Origin: Lota lota
Taxonomy: Eukaryota > Chordata > Actinopteri > Gadiformes > Lotidae
Assembly (NCBI GenBank): GCA_026745465.1
Contig: JACYXH010000739.1
Span: 171,501-235,500, forward strand
Length of the DNA stretch: 64,000 nt
Direction: 5' to 3'
The notes under the pieces are model-generated. The model searched no databases. It saw only the letters and a list, made by a program, of their open reading frames with translations, and was not told the DNA's origin. Of this stretch, positions 1 to 10,860 are shown piece after piece (within the stretch, counting starts at the first letter, position 1; the number at the start of each line of letters is the position of its first letter). The translations under genes and the position numbers were made by a program.

Positions 1-1108
1 CACGCCACACGGGACTTCACTGGCCGTGCTCTTAAAGCACAGGTTGTCTGCAGGTGCACAGCTTTGCAGTGTGGTCCATTCCAGGTTCCATGAGAGACGT
101 ACTGCTGAACGTGCAAGCAGTCGATTTATTTTCTTTATCCTCTCCCTGCCTCTCTTGAAGCTCGGTTTATTCCCTGTTAGAAGAAGGACAACACAGTGTC
201 TCGTCAGAATCGCCTTGGCAACAACATACGCTGGTACCGTTAAGTGGATGAAGGTAGCCGTACACGCAAACAGCTGCGATACCTGTCACTTTTCTCTAGT
301 GTCAAGAGGAATTCGTTGTGTATCCCCCCACCACCGACAACGGTAAATGAGACAAACTGTTATTTAGCTACTTTTCTATGTTGTCATCCTGCTCCAAACT
401 GCTTGCCGTCAGTTTGGGGTGTGTTCCATGTGAAAAGTGACAGTTATTCGCGTTGAAGAGATGAACGGGGATAATTGCTGTTTGCAAAAATACCAACTGT
501 TTCTTCCGGCACCCCTGCCATCGGTGTCTCTTACGGTTTGCTTCAAGAGAAAGCTGCACTCTTGCCACCCTGGGGTTAAATAAGCCCTTAGTGACAAGAG
601 ACAATGGACCCATGGGTAGTGCATTCTTTAATCTGTAAAGAAAAGGCTGCTGCTGCTTTTTGTCGATAATAGTCAGTGTACGCATGCTGTTTTTGTGGGA
701 TGTAATGATTTGTGAATAACCAAGTCGGATGTCCCGGGCTGTGTTTTGGAAATGGCTTGTCGGGTAGTAAATAGAGGAGGAATCGTAAACAGGAGGGATT
801 GCGTGTCGTAAATTGGCAGTAATCAGGGCAGTTATTCTTCCAGAACACTCTGGATTATGATGTTGTTGCTGGGTTTGTTTTTTGTTTGGTTTGTTTTATT
901 GTATCTGTTGGACCTGATATAGCTCAACGATTATAGCACAGGCCCATCACTGTAGCTTTACTGTATGACTGAACCTGAATATAAATCAATAGGTTTTTGG
1001 TTAAACAAAACAAACCCATTTAAATGGATTATAGATTTAGTGACATAGTGATAAATCCCCATTCTAACTGCCCCCTTCGTCATCTAGTGGACAACAAGCT
1101 TGACCTCC

Positions 1109-1110
<2 letters not shown>
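1..1110 (+). other. Upstream cadherin intron, no gene seen
   Basis: Mixed-composition sequence without a recognisable exon, RNA gene or repeat family. Short open frames lack any familiar motif. By position it belongs to the intron preceding the exon at 4214. Confidence 0.5.
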
Positions 1111-1179
<69 letters not shown>

Positions 1180-1187
1180 GCGTGTGT
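1111..1187. repeat. (TG)n microsatellite
   Basis: About 32 uninterrupted TG units followed by TGCGTGTGCGTG variants. Confidence 0.97.
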
Positions 1188-1626
1188 AAGGGGGAGAATT
1201 TCCAATACAACAGAATGAACAAAATGAACGCACCATTAACTTTAGTTTGGCTGGCCTCGTACACCCTAATTTCCCCTCCATGTCTCCAAATCGGTGTTCG
1301 GGAAGATTAGCTCTGACAAAGACAGATAAACATGCATACGTACGTACAGTTACGCACAGCTAGCGGAGAACAGCTGCCACACTGAATCCACCTGTGTGCA
1401 CTTCCCGTTCTCGTTAGCCAAATTGAGTTTTTGACTTCAAATCCAAATGTTTCCTTGCTAAATGTTAGTCAAGTGTTAATTGACTTTATGTGGGTGACTC
1501 ACAGAGTAGGGGGACTTTGACTATGTGGCTGTGTTTGTTTTTGTAAAATGCTTCCTCTTGCTTCTCACAATTCAAGTCTGCGAGGTTATTATTTGGCTGC
1601 GTTTTATTTTGATACTTTTGGCTTAG

Positions 1627-1733
1627 GTTAGGCCATCTTGCTTAAGGATGCCTACAGGTAGACTGTGGACAATGGGGTCAAAACCCACCACCTTTTGGCT
1701 GGGAGTCAAACACCCTAACCACAAGGAACAGTA
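1627..1733 (-). mobile_element. tRNA-derived SINE, 5' half
   Basis: Reverse complement reads GTTAGGGTGTTTGACTCCCA, then a degenerate box B (GGTTTTGACCCC), then CTACCTGTAGGCATCC and AAGCAAGAT. The family is shared with about nineteen other copies in this window. The 3' part is missing. Confidence 0.75.
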
Positions 1734-2039
1734 CATTGTACTTATGGTTGAAAAGTGCGACGCAAATAGTTGTTTTATTGTTGCATGATTATTTTCCTTA
1801 TTATTTACATCCTGCACTGAAGCCTGTAACTATGCGACGTCAAGAGAATGACAATCGATTTTATTTTGTTTTTCTGTTGCTGTGGAACAGTGAGGAAAAC
1901 AAGACAAGAAATAAATGAAAGGGATATTGATGTGAGCTATGGAGCTAGCATGGGCAGATAGCACTCTAACAAGCTGCAGTCTGTCTTCAGACACATAACA
2001 CATCACTTCCTGAACTCCCGCAGAATGTCCTTCACTACT

Positions 2040-2460
2040 GCGACCGATATCAGAATCATATAGAACTACTACTACTTCTCTACTACTACTAATAATGAAT
2101 GGTAAAACTGAACCCTGTAGTGATACTATTACTACCTCTATTCCTACCTCTACTACTACTAATAATAATATTAACAATTATAATAATATGTATAATAATA
2201 ATACAGCTAAGACTACTACTACTACCTCTATTACTAATAATAATGAATGGTAAAACTGAACCATGTAGTGATACTACTTCTATTACTACTCCTACTACTA
2301 CCGCAATAATAATAATATTAACAATTATAATATGTATAATAATAACAATACAGGAAAGACTATTACTACCACTACTACTTCTACTAATAATAATAATGAA
2401 TGGTGCATCTGAACTATATAGTGATACTACTTCTATCACTACTACTGCCATTCATAATAA
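2040..2460. repeat. Higher-order TAC/TAA triplet repeat with about 150-bp units
   Basis: Runs of TAC and TAA alternate with a conserved spacer GAATGGTAAAACTGAACC...TAGTGATACTA that recurs near 2096, 2245 and 2398. This makes three degenerate tandem units of about 150 bp. Confidence 0.8.
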
Positions 2461-2608
2461 CAGCAAAAGCTATTTGAATAGCACCTTTTCATGGTATAGT
2501 TTACAAAGGGCCCTGACAGTGATTGTATTTCACAGTGCTCACCCTGCCACCACTATGCATTCGCAGTGATATTAGATCTGCTTGTGTTTAAGCACCTGCC
2601 TAACCTCA

Positions 2609-2611
<3 letters not shown>

Positions 2612-2702
<91 letters not shown>
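2612..2702. repeat. (GT)n microsatellite
   Basis: About 45 uninterrupted units, ending four bases before a SINE head. Confidence 0.97.
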
Positions 2703-2704
<2 letters not shown>

Positions 2705-2705
2705 A

Positions 2706-2859
2706 TAGGGCAGGATAGCCTAGGCATTACAGTTTCCCAGCTGAAAGGTTCTAGGTTTGAATCCCAATGTCAACAATCAACATGTAGGCATCCCTGAACA
2801 AGATGCCCCTAACCCCTACCTGCTCCTTAAAGACTTAATAATGACGGATGATAAGAGCG
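2706..2859 (+). mobile_element. tRNA-derived SINE
   Basis: Contains GGGCAGGATAGCCTAGGCAT, CCCAGCTGAAAGGTTCTAGG with box B-like GGTTTGAATCCC, then TGTAGGCATCCCTGAACAAG, and ACCCCTACCTGCTCCTTAA. This is the head and body of the local SINE; the 3' tail has decayed. Confidence 0.8.
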
Positions 2860-3103
2860 CATGCTACATAGAAAATGCAAAATATATGAAGTGCTATATA
2901 TACTGTACAATCCTTGACAGTACCTCCTCTGTACAAAACCTTATGTTTGTACCTCTCTACCACAAGCCCAGTGTAGCAGTTGCGTTACTTTACGTTGGCT
3001 GCCATGCTTCACAACCTAGAAGATCTTCAGATCAGGAGCACTGTGGGTAATGTAGTCCAACCTGATTGGCTAAGCGAACACATATATACAAGTTGAAGAC
3101 CTG

Positions 3104-3128
3104 CCCACCCCCCCCCCCCTCCCCCCCC
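3104..3128. repeat. Poly-C tract
   Basis: Two C runs separated by a single T. Confidence 0.9.
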
Positions 3129-3545
3129 TTTGGGGAATTGTGAGGAAGACGCTGACGGTGATGATGATGATGTTGATGATAATTAGTACTCTCCTGCGTG
3201 CGGCTAACTACTTCCTGCCAAGAGAGAGTTTTGGTTGAGGAGGGGTGGGGATGTAATCAATTTACTACAAACTACAAATACAAAAATTTTACCCTTTTAA
3301 GATTCTCCTGTGATGAATTATCACGTATTACCCCCCTTCCTGTGTTACTTTCCTAAGTGCCTTCGCCTTTTTTGCAAATATCATCCAAAGGCGCCAGTGC
3401 TGTGTAATTGGGATTCCGTTCAATGAGTTCCACTTAACAGATAGCAATGGTGCTTTTGGCCATGAAGAGGAGGGTTGGGTGTGGTGGTGAATGTTTGCTT
3501 CAAGGTTTGACTTGCTACACCTTTGTTACTTTCGTCACTATTTTG

Positions 3546-3714
3546 TAATGGAGCAGACGCTTTTATCCAGACTCAAATACATGTAGTTATGAAGCAGGTA
3601 GGAGTTAGTAGTCTTGATTATAGATACCTATACATTAGTCGGTGGAGATTGGGGATCGAACCCAGAACCTTTAGCTGATAGTCGAACAACCTAGCCACTA
3701 GACCATCCTGCCCC
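3546..3714 (-). mobile_element. tRNA-derived SINE, near full length
   Basis: The reverse complement begins GGGGCAGGATGGTCTAGTGG, has box B GGTTCGATCCCC, and ends TGGATAAAAGCGTCTGCTCC. Head, body and tail motifs are all present. Confidence 0.85.
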
Positions 3715-3745
3715 ATTAGTACAGTAATATTGGTTTTTACCTTTC

Positions 3746-3985
3746 TTAAAGGGTAAGTAACAGGGGAACTTCTGCCTACGAGTTTCAAAAGTCGTGACTT
3801 TAAGGGTTGAGAAAAACTGATACATTGGTTTCCACGATAGCAAGTGCGAAGGGCGTTGTCAAACATTGTCAAAACCCACAACATATTTCCCATGTTCATC
3901 TACCCGATTACATTTGAGCAAAAAATGACAATAAAAGTTCACCAAGACTTCGGGATACCCAAACGGAACCCTATTTACCCTTTAA
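3746..3985. mobile_element. TTAA-bounded MITE, 240 bp
   Basis: Perfect 11-bp terminal inverted repeats (TTAAAGGGTAA at 3746-3756, TTACCCTTTAA at 3975-3985) whose outer four bases are TTAA, the target of piggyBac-like transposons. There is no coding capacity. It lies between two SINE copies. Confidence 0.6.
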
Positions 3986-4004
3986 GAGATGTCTTTTCAA
4001 GGCT

Positions 4005-4086
4005 TGTTGTCTTTGGACATTGGGGTTCAAACCCAGTGGCTTTCGGTTGAGGGTCGACCACTGTAATCACTAAGCTATTTCTGCCC
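4005..4086 (-). mobile_element. SINE 5' fragment
   Basis: ACATTGGGGTTCAAACCCAG (box B in reverse) and a terminal TTTCTGCCC match the local SINE head. Confidence 0.65.
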
Positions 4087-4125
4087 AACTATAGTAATCG
4101 TTAAGTCATATCATGTCATGCTCTT

Positions 4126-4190
4126 TTGGTAGGCGCTTTTTTTCACTTTGGAGCCATTGGGGATCGAACCCAGTACCCTAACCATCCTGC
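4126..4190 (-). mobile_element. SINE fragment abutting the 4214 splice acceptor
   Basis: GGTAGGCGCTTTTTTTCACT resembles the SINE tail and CATTGGGGATCGAACCCAGT is the box B region, followed by CTAACCATCCTGC. It ends about 20 bases before the exon; only a short CT run and GGTCCTTCCAG intervene. Confidence 0.65.
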
Positions 4191-4213
4191 TCTCTCTCTC
4201 TTGGTCCTTCCAG

Positions 4214-4335
4214 ACAACCCCAGCCTCCTGAGTCAGGTTGCCGTGACGACGCAGGTCCTGGATGTCAATGACAATGCTCCGGAGGTGGCCACAGACGAGG
4301 AGGTCATCGTGTGTGAGAGCTCGAGGCCTGGACAG
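4214..4335 (+). CDS. cdh18: Type II cadherin exon: end of EC4 and start of EC5
   Basis: Internal exon of 122 bp between a TTCCAG acceptor and a GTGAGT donor. It enters in phase 1 (first base of an Asp or similar codon lies in the upstream exon) and leaves in phase 0. The peptide runs NPSLLSQVAVTTQVLDVNDNAPE and ends VIVCESSRPGQ. DVNDNAPE is the calcium-binding linker between cadherin repeats EC4 and EC5, and the Cys of VCES is the first of the four conserved EC5 cysteines of type II cadherins. Classical cadherins mediate calcium-dependent homophilic cell adhesion at the plasma membrane. From memory, cadherin-18 has a very similar stretch (NPDLLSHVTVGIRVLDVND), so I favour cdh18; another type II paralogue is possible. 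The upstream exon is not in the window, so the preceding intron exceeds 4.2 kb. Confidence 0.9.
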
Positions 4336-4396
4336 GTGAGTGGCGAAAAGCAGAACATATACAACAACTGTAAAAAGTCCTCAGACATTTTGTCTG

Positions 4397-4399
<3 letters not shown>

Positions 4400-4485
<86 letters not shown>

Positions 4486-4540
4486 CTCTCTCTCGCTGTC
4501 TCTCTCTCTCGCTGTCTCTCTCTCTCTCTCACTCTTTTGC
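4400..4540. repeat. (CT)n microsatellite with GCTG interruptions
   Basis: About 40 pure CT units, then CT blocks broken by GCTGT, starting about 65 bp downstream of the exon donor at 4336. Confidence 0.95.
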
Positions 4541-4559
4541 TCTCTCTCGCTCTTTTAAT

Positions 4560-5010
4560 CTCTATCTCAATGTGAGATTCTCTAAATTGGTTTATTTCTC
4601 GTTTTCTCTTTGTCTATTTCTCTATTCATGTCTCTCTTGTTCTCTCTCCTTCTCACCTTCTTCTGTTTTCCTTGTTATTTTCTCTCACTCTCACTGCCTC
4701 ATCCTCTTGCTGTCTGTCACTCTCTCTCTCTCTCTCTACCTCCCTCAACCCCCCCCCCCCCCCACCCCCAATCTTCACGCCCACCGCCATCTTCACGCCC
4801 ACTTCCCACCACCCCCAATTCACTCGGATCCACCCTCATTACCCATGCACCGCCGGATACCCATACAAATGTGTTCTACCACTCTACATGCAAACACACA
4901 CACATACACACACACCTCTCTCACAACATATACCTCCATTCTCTCACCCACTCACTTACTCACTCACACTCTCACTCACACACACACACACACTTACAGA
5001 CTTACACACA
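4560..5010. repeat. Pyrimidine-rich and CA-rich low complexity with poly-C
   Basis: CT-rich to 4740, poly-C at 4749-4763, then degenerate CACA/CTCACT repeats to about 5010. All open frames here are repeat translations. Confidence 0.8.
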
Positions 5011-5177
5011 GACCTCAGAGGGTAGGCTGAGAGCCATGCATTATCACCATTGGTCTCTCTCCCTGAGCTGTCCTGGCTACATGCATAATGCACACCACTG
5101 TTGTCTCCTGTAGCCGCTCAGCTCCCTGAACAAGCCCTTGCACTAAGCGAACGAGCATTGGAGGCAACAGAGAGACG

Positions 5178-5435
5178 GGGGGGGTGAGAGAGAGAGAGAG
5201 AGAGCTAGAAGCAGATACAAACAGAGAGACAACATAGGGACAGAACCAGAGAGAGACACAGGGAGAGGGCTGGCAGCAGAAAAAGAGAGGGAGAGGGACA
5301 TAGGGACAGGACCAGAGAGAGACACACATCGAGATGACTAAAAGTAAGAGACAGACAGAGAGACAAAGGGGACGGAACCAGAGCGAGAGACATAGAGACA
5401 GAGAGGGAGAGAGAGAATGAGGGAGAGAGAGGCAG
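5178..5435. repeat. GA-rich degenerate microsatellite
   Basis: Purine-rich AGAGACA and GAGAGA blocks, with AACCAGAG, AACATAGGGACAG and similar units recurring about every 50 to 60 bases. Confidence 0.8.
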
Positions 5436-5787
5436 CTAATCACACTCGTCTCTGATTTGAAAAAACAAGGATCTCGGCATCAAAGCGTGACAGCCTCTGA
5501 ATCGAAGAGCGTTTCCTTTTTTTTCTTTTCCTTTCTGTCGGTGGTTGGTGGCTTGTGATTGGTTGGAATCAAGAGGTGTTAGGGATGTTTGTGGCTAATC
5601 AGTGACATGAACAAGGCTGTAACGAGGGAGGAGAGAAAGGAGGAGAAACAGGGAAAGTCTCAGTAAGGATGGGAAAGAAACATGGAAGAATGGTTTGACT
5701 AATAGTATAGTTAATACGTTTCTGTATTTGTTTGTAGAGTATTTATATGCCATTTTATCCAAAGCATCATGCATCATATGTACATAC

Positions 5788-5840
5788 TCCTGAATTTCCC
5801 TTCTGGGATCAGGAAAGTACTATCTTATCTTATCTTATCA
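5788..5840 (+). mobile_element. Retroposon 3' tail with (ATCTT)n
   Basis: GAATTTCCCTTCTGGGATCA is followed by a short TATCTTATCTTATC tail. This is the form of the 3' end of several fish LINE/SINE families. Family not assigned. Confidence 0.5.
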
Positions 5841-6010
5841 TGGGGTGGTCCCTGTGTGATTCGAACCTCAGTTGAACTGGGATAAACCCCCAGAGATTAT
5901 GTAAAGATAACTACGGTGCACGGTGTGCATCTTTATTTCAATCCCCTCGATTCTAACAAAATACATCCCGGCTGTCATCCTCTCTGCCGTGGCTGGATAC
6001 GTTGTTTGAC

Positions 6011-6039
6011 GTTTCCACGGTGACGTCACTCGTGGAAAC
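6011..6039. promoter_or_regulatory. Palindrome centred on a perfect CRE (TGACGTCA)
   Basis: GTTTCCACG (6011-6019) and CGTGGAAAC (6031-6039) are perfect inverted repeats flanking GTGACGTCACT. The centre contains the full cAMP-response element TGACGTCA at 6021-6028. It is intronic; binding is inferred only. Confidence 0.4.
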
Positions 6040-6423
6040 CGGGACAAACGGCGCCATGCCACCATATCCCTGACAGACGGACGGACATACCATCCGACAC
6101 ACGGGAAAGCCCCATGGATCTCACCCATGCGGGATGCCTCTTTCTAATGAAACATTTAACCCCTGTATCTATTAATAATATAGAAAGCACAGGGAGAGCA
6201 CACACACACACACACTAGGAGATGCTCACTTCATGGTCGATATTACATTCGTCATGGGAAATCTGTATTTATTTATTTGTCATTTATTCATTCCAATGCC
6301 TCTGTGACAGAAATGTATTATATTTGTCTTTCTTTCATACCCATATTCAATTATCCAATGTCCAGGAATATGTGGTTATATATAATGATGTAAGACAATA
6401 TTCTTGTCCTTCCATTTATGTAA

Positions 6424-6426
<3 letters not shown>

Positions 6427-6463
<37 letters not shown>
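6427..6463. repeat. (TA)n microsatellite
   Basis: About 18 units. Confidence 0.95.
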
Positions 6464-6465
<2 letters not shown>

Positions 6466-6894
6466 TCGGTGATACTTTGATTGACAGCATCTCGGTAGGG
6501 TGGGGGTGGGGGTGGGGGGGGATAACACCACCCGGGCCACTCTTCATTGTTTTTCCCTGCTAGCTGTTTTTATAGCTATCATTAACAGCCAAACAGGAAT
6601 CCTTTGAAAAAGCCGCTGAGGTCATATGCCAGCAATGTGTCCAAGGGTATGCGCGAGACATTCAATTGCTCCGGGAAAAAAACTCAGTGTCACTGGCTCA
6701 GCTCCTCTTGTTTACGGGCCAGAGATATGTTGTCACATACGGTTGTCATGGCGCCCTGTTAGGCGATGGGCTGAAAATGTAATGATGCCGAGAGTAAACG
6801 GGGGGAAGAGAAAAGAGTGCTTCCTCTCTCAGTGTTACGATATCGCTGTCCCTGGAGAGACGCCTGGGTATTCTGGGCTCAGCACATACTTCAT

Positions 6895-6949
6895 ACTACA
6901 CACACACACTCCACATAGCCACACACATCACACACACACATACACACAT

Positions 6950-6982
<33 letters not shown>

Positions 6983-7066
6983 GCTAAACACACACACACA
7001 TATACACACACACATCACACACACACACGCACACACACACACGTACACATACACACACACACACAG
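6895..7066. repeat. Interrupted (CA)n microsatellite
   Basis: CA blocks broken by TAGC, CATCA and TATA-containing interruptions. Confidence 0.92.
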
Positions 7067-7199
7067 TGGGTCTGTGGTGCCGCAGTGTGGGCTGTGGTTG
7101 GCAGGTGCCCCATTCTGGAGGATCTGTGATGGAGTTTTCCCGCCATGAAACTCCTCCTCCTCCTCTAGCATACACACACACACACGATAACGAGATCAC

Positions 7200-7570
7200 A
7201 TTTGTTCACACACTTGTTCACTCCATTACAGTATGTGAGTTAGTCACTCACACACTTACTTATGCACTTACTCACTTATCAACTTACTCATTCACTCACT
7301 CGCTTATTCATGAACATGCTCAATGACTTACTCACCCCCTCACTCACTCATTTGCATTTGGGCCACGCAAGCACTCACCGTTTCACTTGCTCACTCACTC
7401 GTGCACTTACTCGCCCGCTTACTCTCGCGTATTCACTCACTCAATCATTCACGTTCCCTGCTCACTCACTCACTCACTCGCTCGCTCGCTCACATTCCCA
7501 CCCACTCTGTCAATCAGTCACTTAACCGATCGAACAATCACTACCTCACTCTATCACTCACTCACTCAGA
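7200..7570. repeat. Degenerate (TCAC)n tetranucleotide repeat
   Basis: TCAC/TTAC/TCGC units recur across 370 bp with a 4-base step, giving Thr-His-Ser-Leu open frames that are artefacts. Confidence 0.85.
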
Positions 7571-7709
7571 CATACTACGTGTGTGCTGGCTGACTCTATG
7601 TAGCAACCACCAACACCGCCCCACACAATATCATCTGCAGATCAAAAGTGGACAGAGGCGTCTCTGTGGTAATGTGTCCCCTCTTATCAGACCTCCAACA
7701 CCCCAGTCA

Positions 7710-7954
<245 letters not shown>

Positions 7955-8079
7955 CCGCCAATAAATGCTTACAAGCTGACGGTGGTGGAAGGGGCTGCCC
8001 CTGTCACTGTTCGATGCCAACACTGCCTTGCAAACGCCAAACACTCGCCAAGCCTATTGCAGTCCAAATCCTGCAGGAA

Positions 8080-8086
8080 AGAGAGA

Positions 8087-8122
<36 letters not shown>

Positions 8123-8215
8123 TAGCGATGAGGAAGAGAGAGGGGGGAGAGATGCGAGCGAGAAGTAGAGAGGAGAGAGCGAGGGAGATTGGGAGACACA
8201 GAGGGAGAGTTCAGA
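8080..8215. repeat. GA-rich microsatellite
   Basis: GAGAGAGG blocks. The tract has the opposite purine/pyrimidine polarity to the (CT)n tract about 130 bp upstream, so the two could pair in single-stranded form. Confidence 0.88.
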
Positions 8216-8483
8216 GTAACAGGGCGAGCTGTTTACAGGTCAAAGTTTTATTTATTTTTTTGACAATTTTGTGGACTAATTATGTCCCAACAAACCATAT
8301 CGTATATGTTTGGAAAACCAGGCACCTGCTCGGCCTAGCGCGCAATTAAGGCTGGCGAGCCCGCTCCGATGTGCGCTCTGCTAAGTGAATGTCGCAGATG
8401 GTGCGCATGTGTTGTTGTCTGTTTGCTTAACTCTCCCCCCCGTCCCCCCGTCCCCCTCTCCCTCCCCGCCAAAAACCCAACAG

Positions 8484-8601
8484 GTGATCCAGACCATCAC
8501 GGCGGTGGACAAGGACGACTTTGCCAACGGACAGCGCTTCTCCTTCGCCCTGCCCAGCCAGCTACCGGCCAATCCCAACTTCACCCTCAAGGACAACGAA
8601 G
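8484..8601 (+). CDS. cdh18: Type II cadherin exon: EC5 middle
   Basis: Internal exon of 118 bp with acceptor CAACAG and donor GTAGTT. It starts in phase 0 with Val-Ile-Gln-Thr and ends after the first base of a codon. It encodes VIQTITAVDKDDFANG, then RFSFALPSQLPANPNFTLKDNE. The DKDD calcium-ligand motif and the Asn-Phe-Thr N-glycosylation sequon are typical of EC5 in type II cadherins. The DKDDFANG and NPNFTLKDNE segments agree with what I recall of cadherin-18. The size and phase fit the previous and next exons exactly: the split codon joins to give Asp followed by Ser-Thr-Ala-Ser. The acceptor lies behind a long C-rich tract with runs of 5 to 7 C. Confidence 0.9.
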
Positions 8602-8744
8602 GTAGTTAGGAAGCGGTCGATATTTGTTTGTTTGGCATTTCTGCTAATGGGGGGGATTTAGCTTCTTGTTTTGCTCAGTTTGTTATTCTGCAAGCTTCCC
8701 CTTAGGGGTGCTATTGCCCTCCATCGTCCTTTGGTTGAATGAGT

Positions 8745-8947
8745 ATATTAACTCGCTTTTATCAGAAAGCGGCTGAGCGGTGAATTATTCTTAAGATACA
8801 TGTCATTCAGGAGCAGGTAGGGTGTTAGGGCGTCCAGCTCAAGGGTGCCTAGTAGATGGGTAGATTGCAGACATTGGGGTTCAAACCCAGACCCTTTTAC
8901 CTGGGAGTCGAACACCCTAACCACTAGAACAATGATTCCCATCTGCC
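8745..8947 (-). mobile_element. tRNA-derived SINE
   Basis: Reverse-strand head GGGCAGATGGGAATCATTGT..., GGTTAGGGTGTTCGACTCCC, box B GGTTTGAACCCC, and the ACCTGCTCCTGAATGACATG body are all recognisable. Confidence 0.85.
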
Positions 8948-9289
8948 CAAAATATCCATGTCCCAGCGAAGTGGTTAAGAATAATTTTCCCGCGGCTTTG
9001 AATCGTTAGGCGTATATCATCTGTTCGTATATATAAGGGTCATATTCGATTTTTTTTTTTTTTTACAAAAGTCATACCCAAATACCAGATGCTCTGTCGA
9101 TTCCCTGCTCCCTTAGGGACCAGTTGTGATGGTGGTAGTGGTTGACTATGGCGTTTGTGTTTTGTTGAATGTTGACAGTTGGAAACAAGCTTACTACTGG
9201 GGTTTTGATTTAAAAGGGCGAGTCAAACTCAGCAGTCACAGCAGTGTGTTTCCCATGGTGTGGTCAAACGGATTGCTCTCCCTGGCGCT

Positions 9290-9290
9290 C

Positions 9291-9328
<38 letters not shown>

Positions 9329-9445
9329 ACCCTCTCACTCTCTCATGCTCTCTCTCCTATCTCTCCTCTCTCTGTCTCACTGTCTCCCTCTCTCTCATTT
9401 TCTCTCCCGCTATCTCTCTCTCTATCTCTCTCCTTCTCCCTTTAT
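9290..9445. repeat. (CT)n-rich microsatellite
   Basis: A pure block at about 9294-9326, then interrupted CT with CACT, CTGT and CTAT units. Confidence 0.93.
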
Positions 9446-9887
9446 CAGCCTCCATGCATCGAAATAGGTGCCCACGATGTTACTATAGCAACAACAATCC
9501 TCCCTCCCCTTTCCTCCCCTCCATCTCAGGTGGAAATCCCCACCCCTTACACACACGCTAATGTCGGTCTTTGTCTGCAATCACACCTTTCTAAGCTCTC
9601 CAGCATGCAGCTAAATGTGTGTGCGATCCAAAGAGAGCAGCACACTCTAACACAGCCGGGACTCCTGGCGATAAAACCACACACTTTAGATAAATCACAA
9701 CAAGATTTATTCTCTTTGTTTTCCTCCTTAATCCCAGCGATAATACGAGATACTAGAAGACTCTAAGCTTCATGTCCGGTGGCCAAAGCATCTTTCATCT
9801 GTGTACTCCTTTGCGTCAAATGGTGCAGAGTGCAACGCTTTCTGCATTCATCAGAGTGGAACTGGAGGGCTCCTTTTTCATCACCAG

Positions 9888-10006
9888 CTGTGATGTGGAC
9901 CTGCCTTTAAAAGACCTTTCAAAATCGAGCCTATAGTGACATCACACATGGAATTGTCCAACCCAGATGTGTGATGGATAGATCAGCCTAACCAGGGGAC
10001 TGTACC
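9888..10006. repeat. Interspersed repeat, copy 1
   Basis: Contains CACCAGCTGTGATGT, then CCTATAGTGACATCAC and GATGGATAGATCAGCCTA. The same order of motifs occurs at 49338-49462. Family not recognised. Confidence 0.6.
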
Positions 10007-10827
10007 GGCTGGATGGTTAATCTAGCTGACATACATCTGAGTGAACAACGGGGCCCTTGAACAACACCTTCACCTCCACTTTTAGTTCATCGGAGCAAAG
10101 GGAGCATTTTGACAGGTGGTGTAGGGGTAAACGGATTGAAAGTTGAACCGGGTTGTGTTTACACAAGGAGATTAGGCTTTGTAACGGTTTGTTGTCTTGG
10201 TTTTGCTTCACCCATGCACTTAGTCTGGGAGAGGGGCTAATTAGCAGACCCAGATGGCTGAGTCAAAACACTTATGTGAACTTTCACACTTCAACGATAA
10301 GCTTTCTCTTGCCCCTTGAACACAGTATAGCATTTCAATGCCCAAATTGCCCAACAACGTCTTTGTTGTCGAGAGGCCAGTTAGGCCCGCACTGTGATTT
10401 GTCTTTGAAATATCGGGCGTGCTGACAGACCAAAATGGCATATACTTCTGACTATACTACAATGTCGTGTATTAGCAGAAGCTTTTATCGAGAAAAAACT
10501 ACTTCTTTGAAAACAAATTCCTAACCGGGAGAGCAGCCTGGACCTGCTGTGTTCCACGCAGTCTGGGGAGCATTCGTGGAGAAAGTATGCTGACTATCTT
10601 TGTTGCTCTTGTGTTCAGAATAGGGCTAGTATTGACCGCTATATCATAGCACCCCCAGAGCTCTTACATTCAAGCTACCTTACTTGACTGCAATTCTCAA
10701 ATGTAGTTTTCTGGAAGTTTGAAGCTTGTTGCTTGTTCAGTTATGTGTTACATAGGCCGCCTGATCTGAACTACATCAAGTGCCTGGCATGCAGGCATGG
10801 TGTCATGTTTATGGATACACACAAACG

Positions 10828-10860
10828 CATACGCATATAATAAGATATTATATGCGTATG
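10828..10860. other. Perfect 14-bp hairpin
   Basis: CATACGCATATAAT and its exact reverse complement ATTATATGCGTATG are separated by five bases. Confidence 0.7.

Noticed and set aside
1024..1310. Overlapping open frames of Cys-Val or His-Thr repeats (also at 2582, 12513, 41382, 48571, 60119)
   Set aside because: They are direct translations of (TG)n or (CA)n microsatellites in all frames, with no conserved flanking protein.
2099..2569. 156-residue open frame rich in Ile, Leu and Thr
   Set aside because: It follows the TAC/TAA triplet repeat and has an equally long open frame on the opposite strand.
3546..3714. tRNA gene, from the box A/box B-like sequence (also in other SINE copies)
   Set aside because: Box B is followed by a SINE body and tail and no cloverleaf with paired acceptor arms was seen; copies are dispersed and degenerate.
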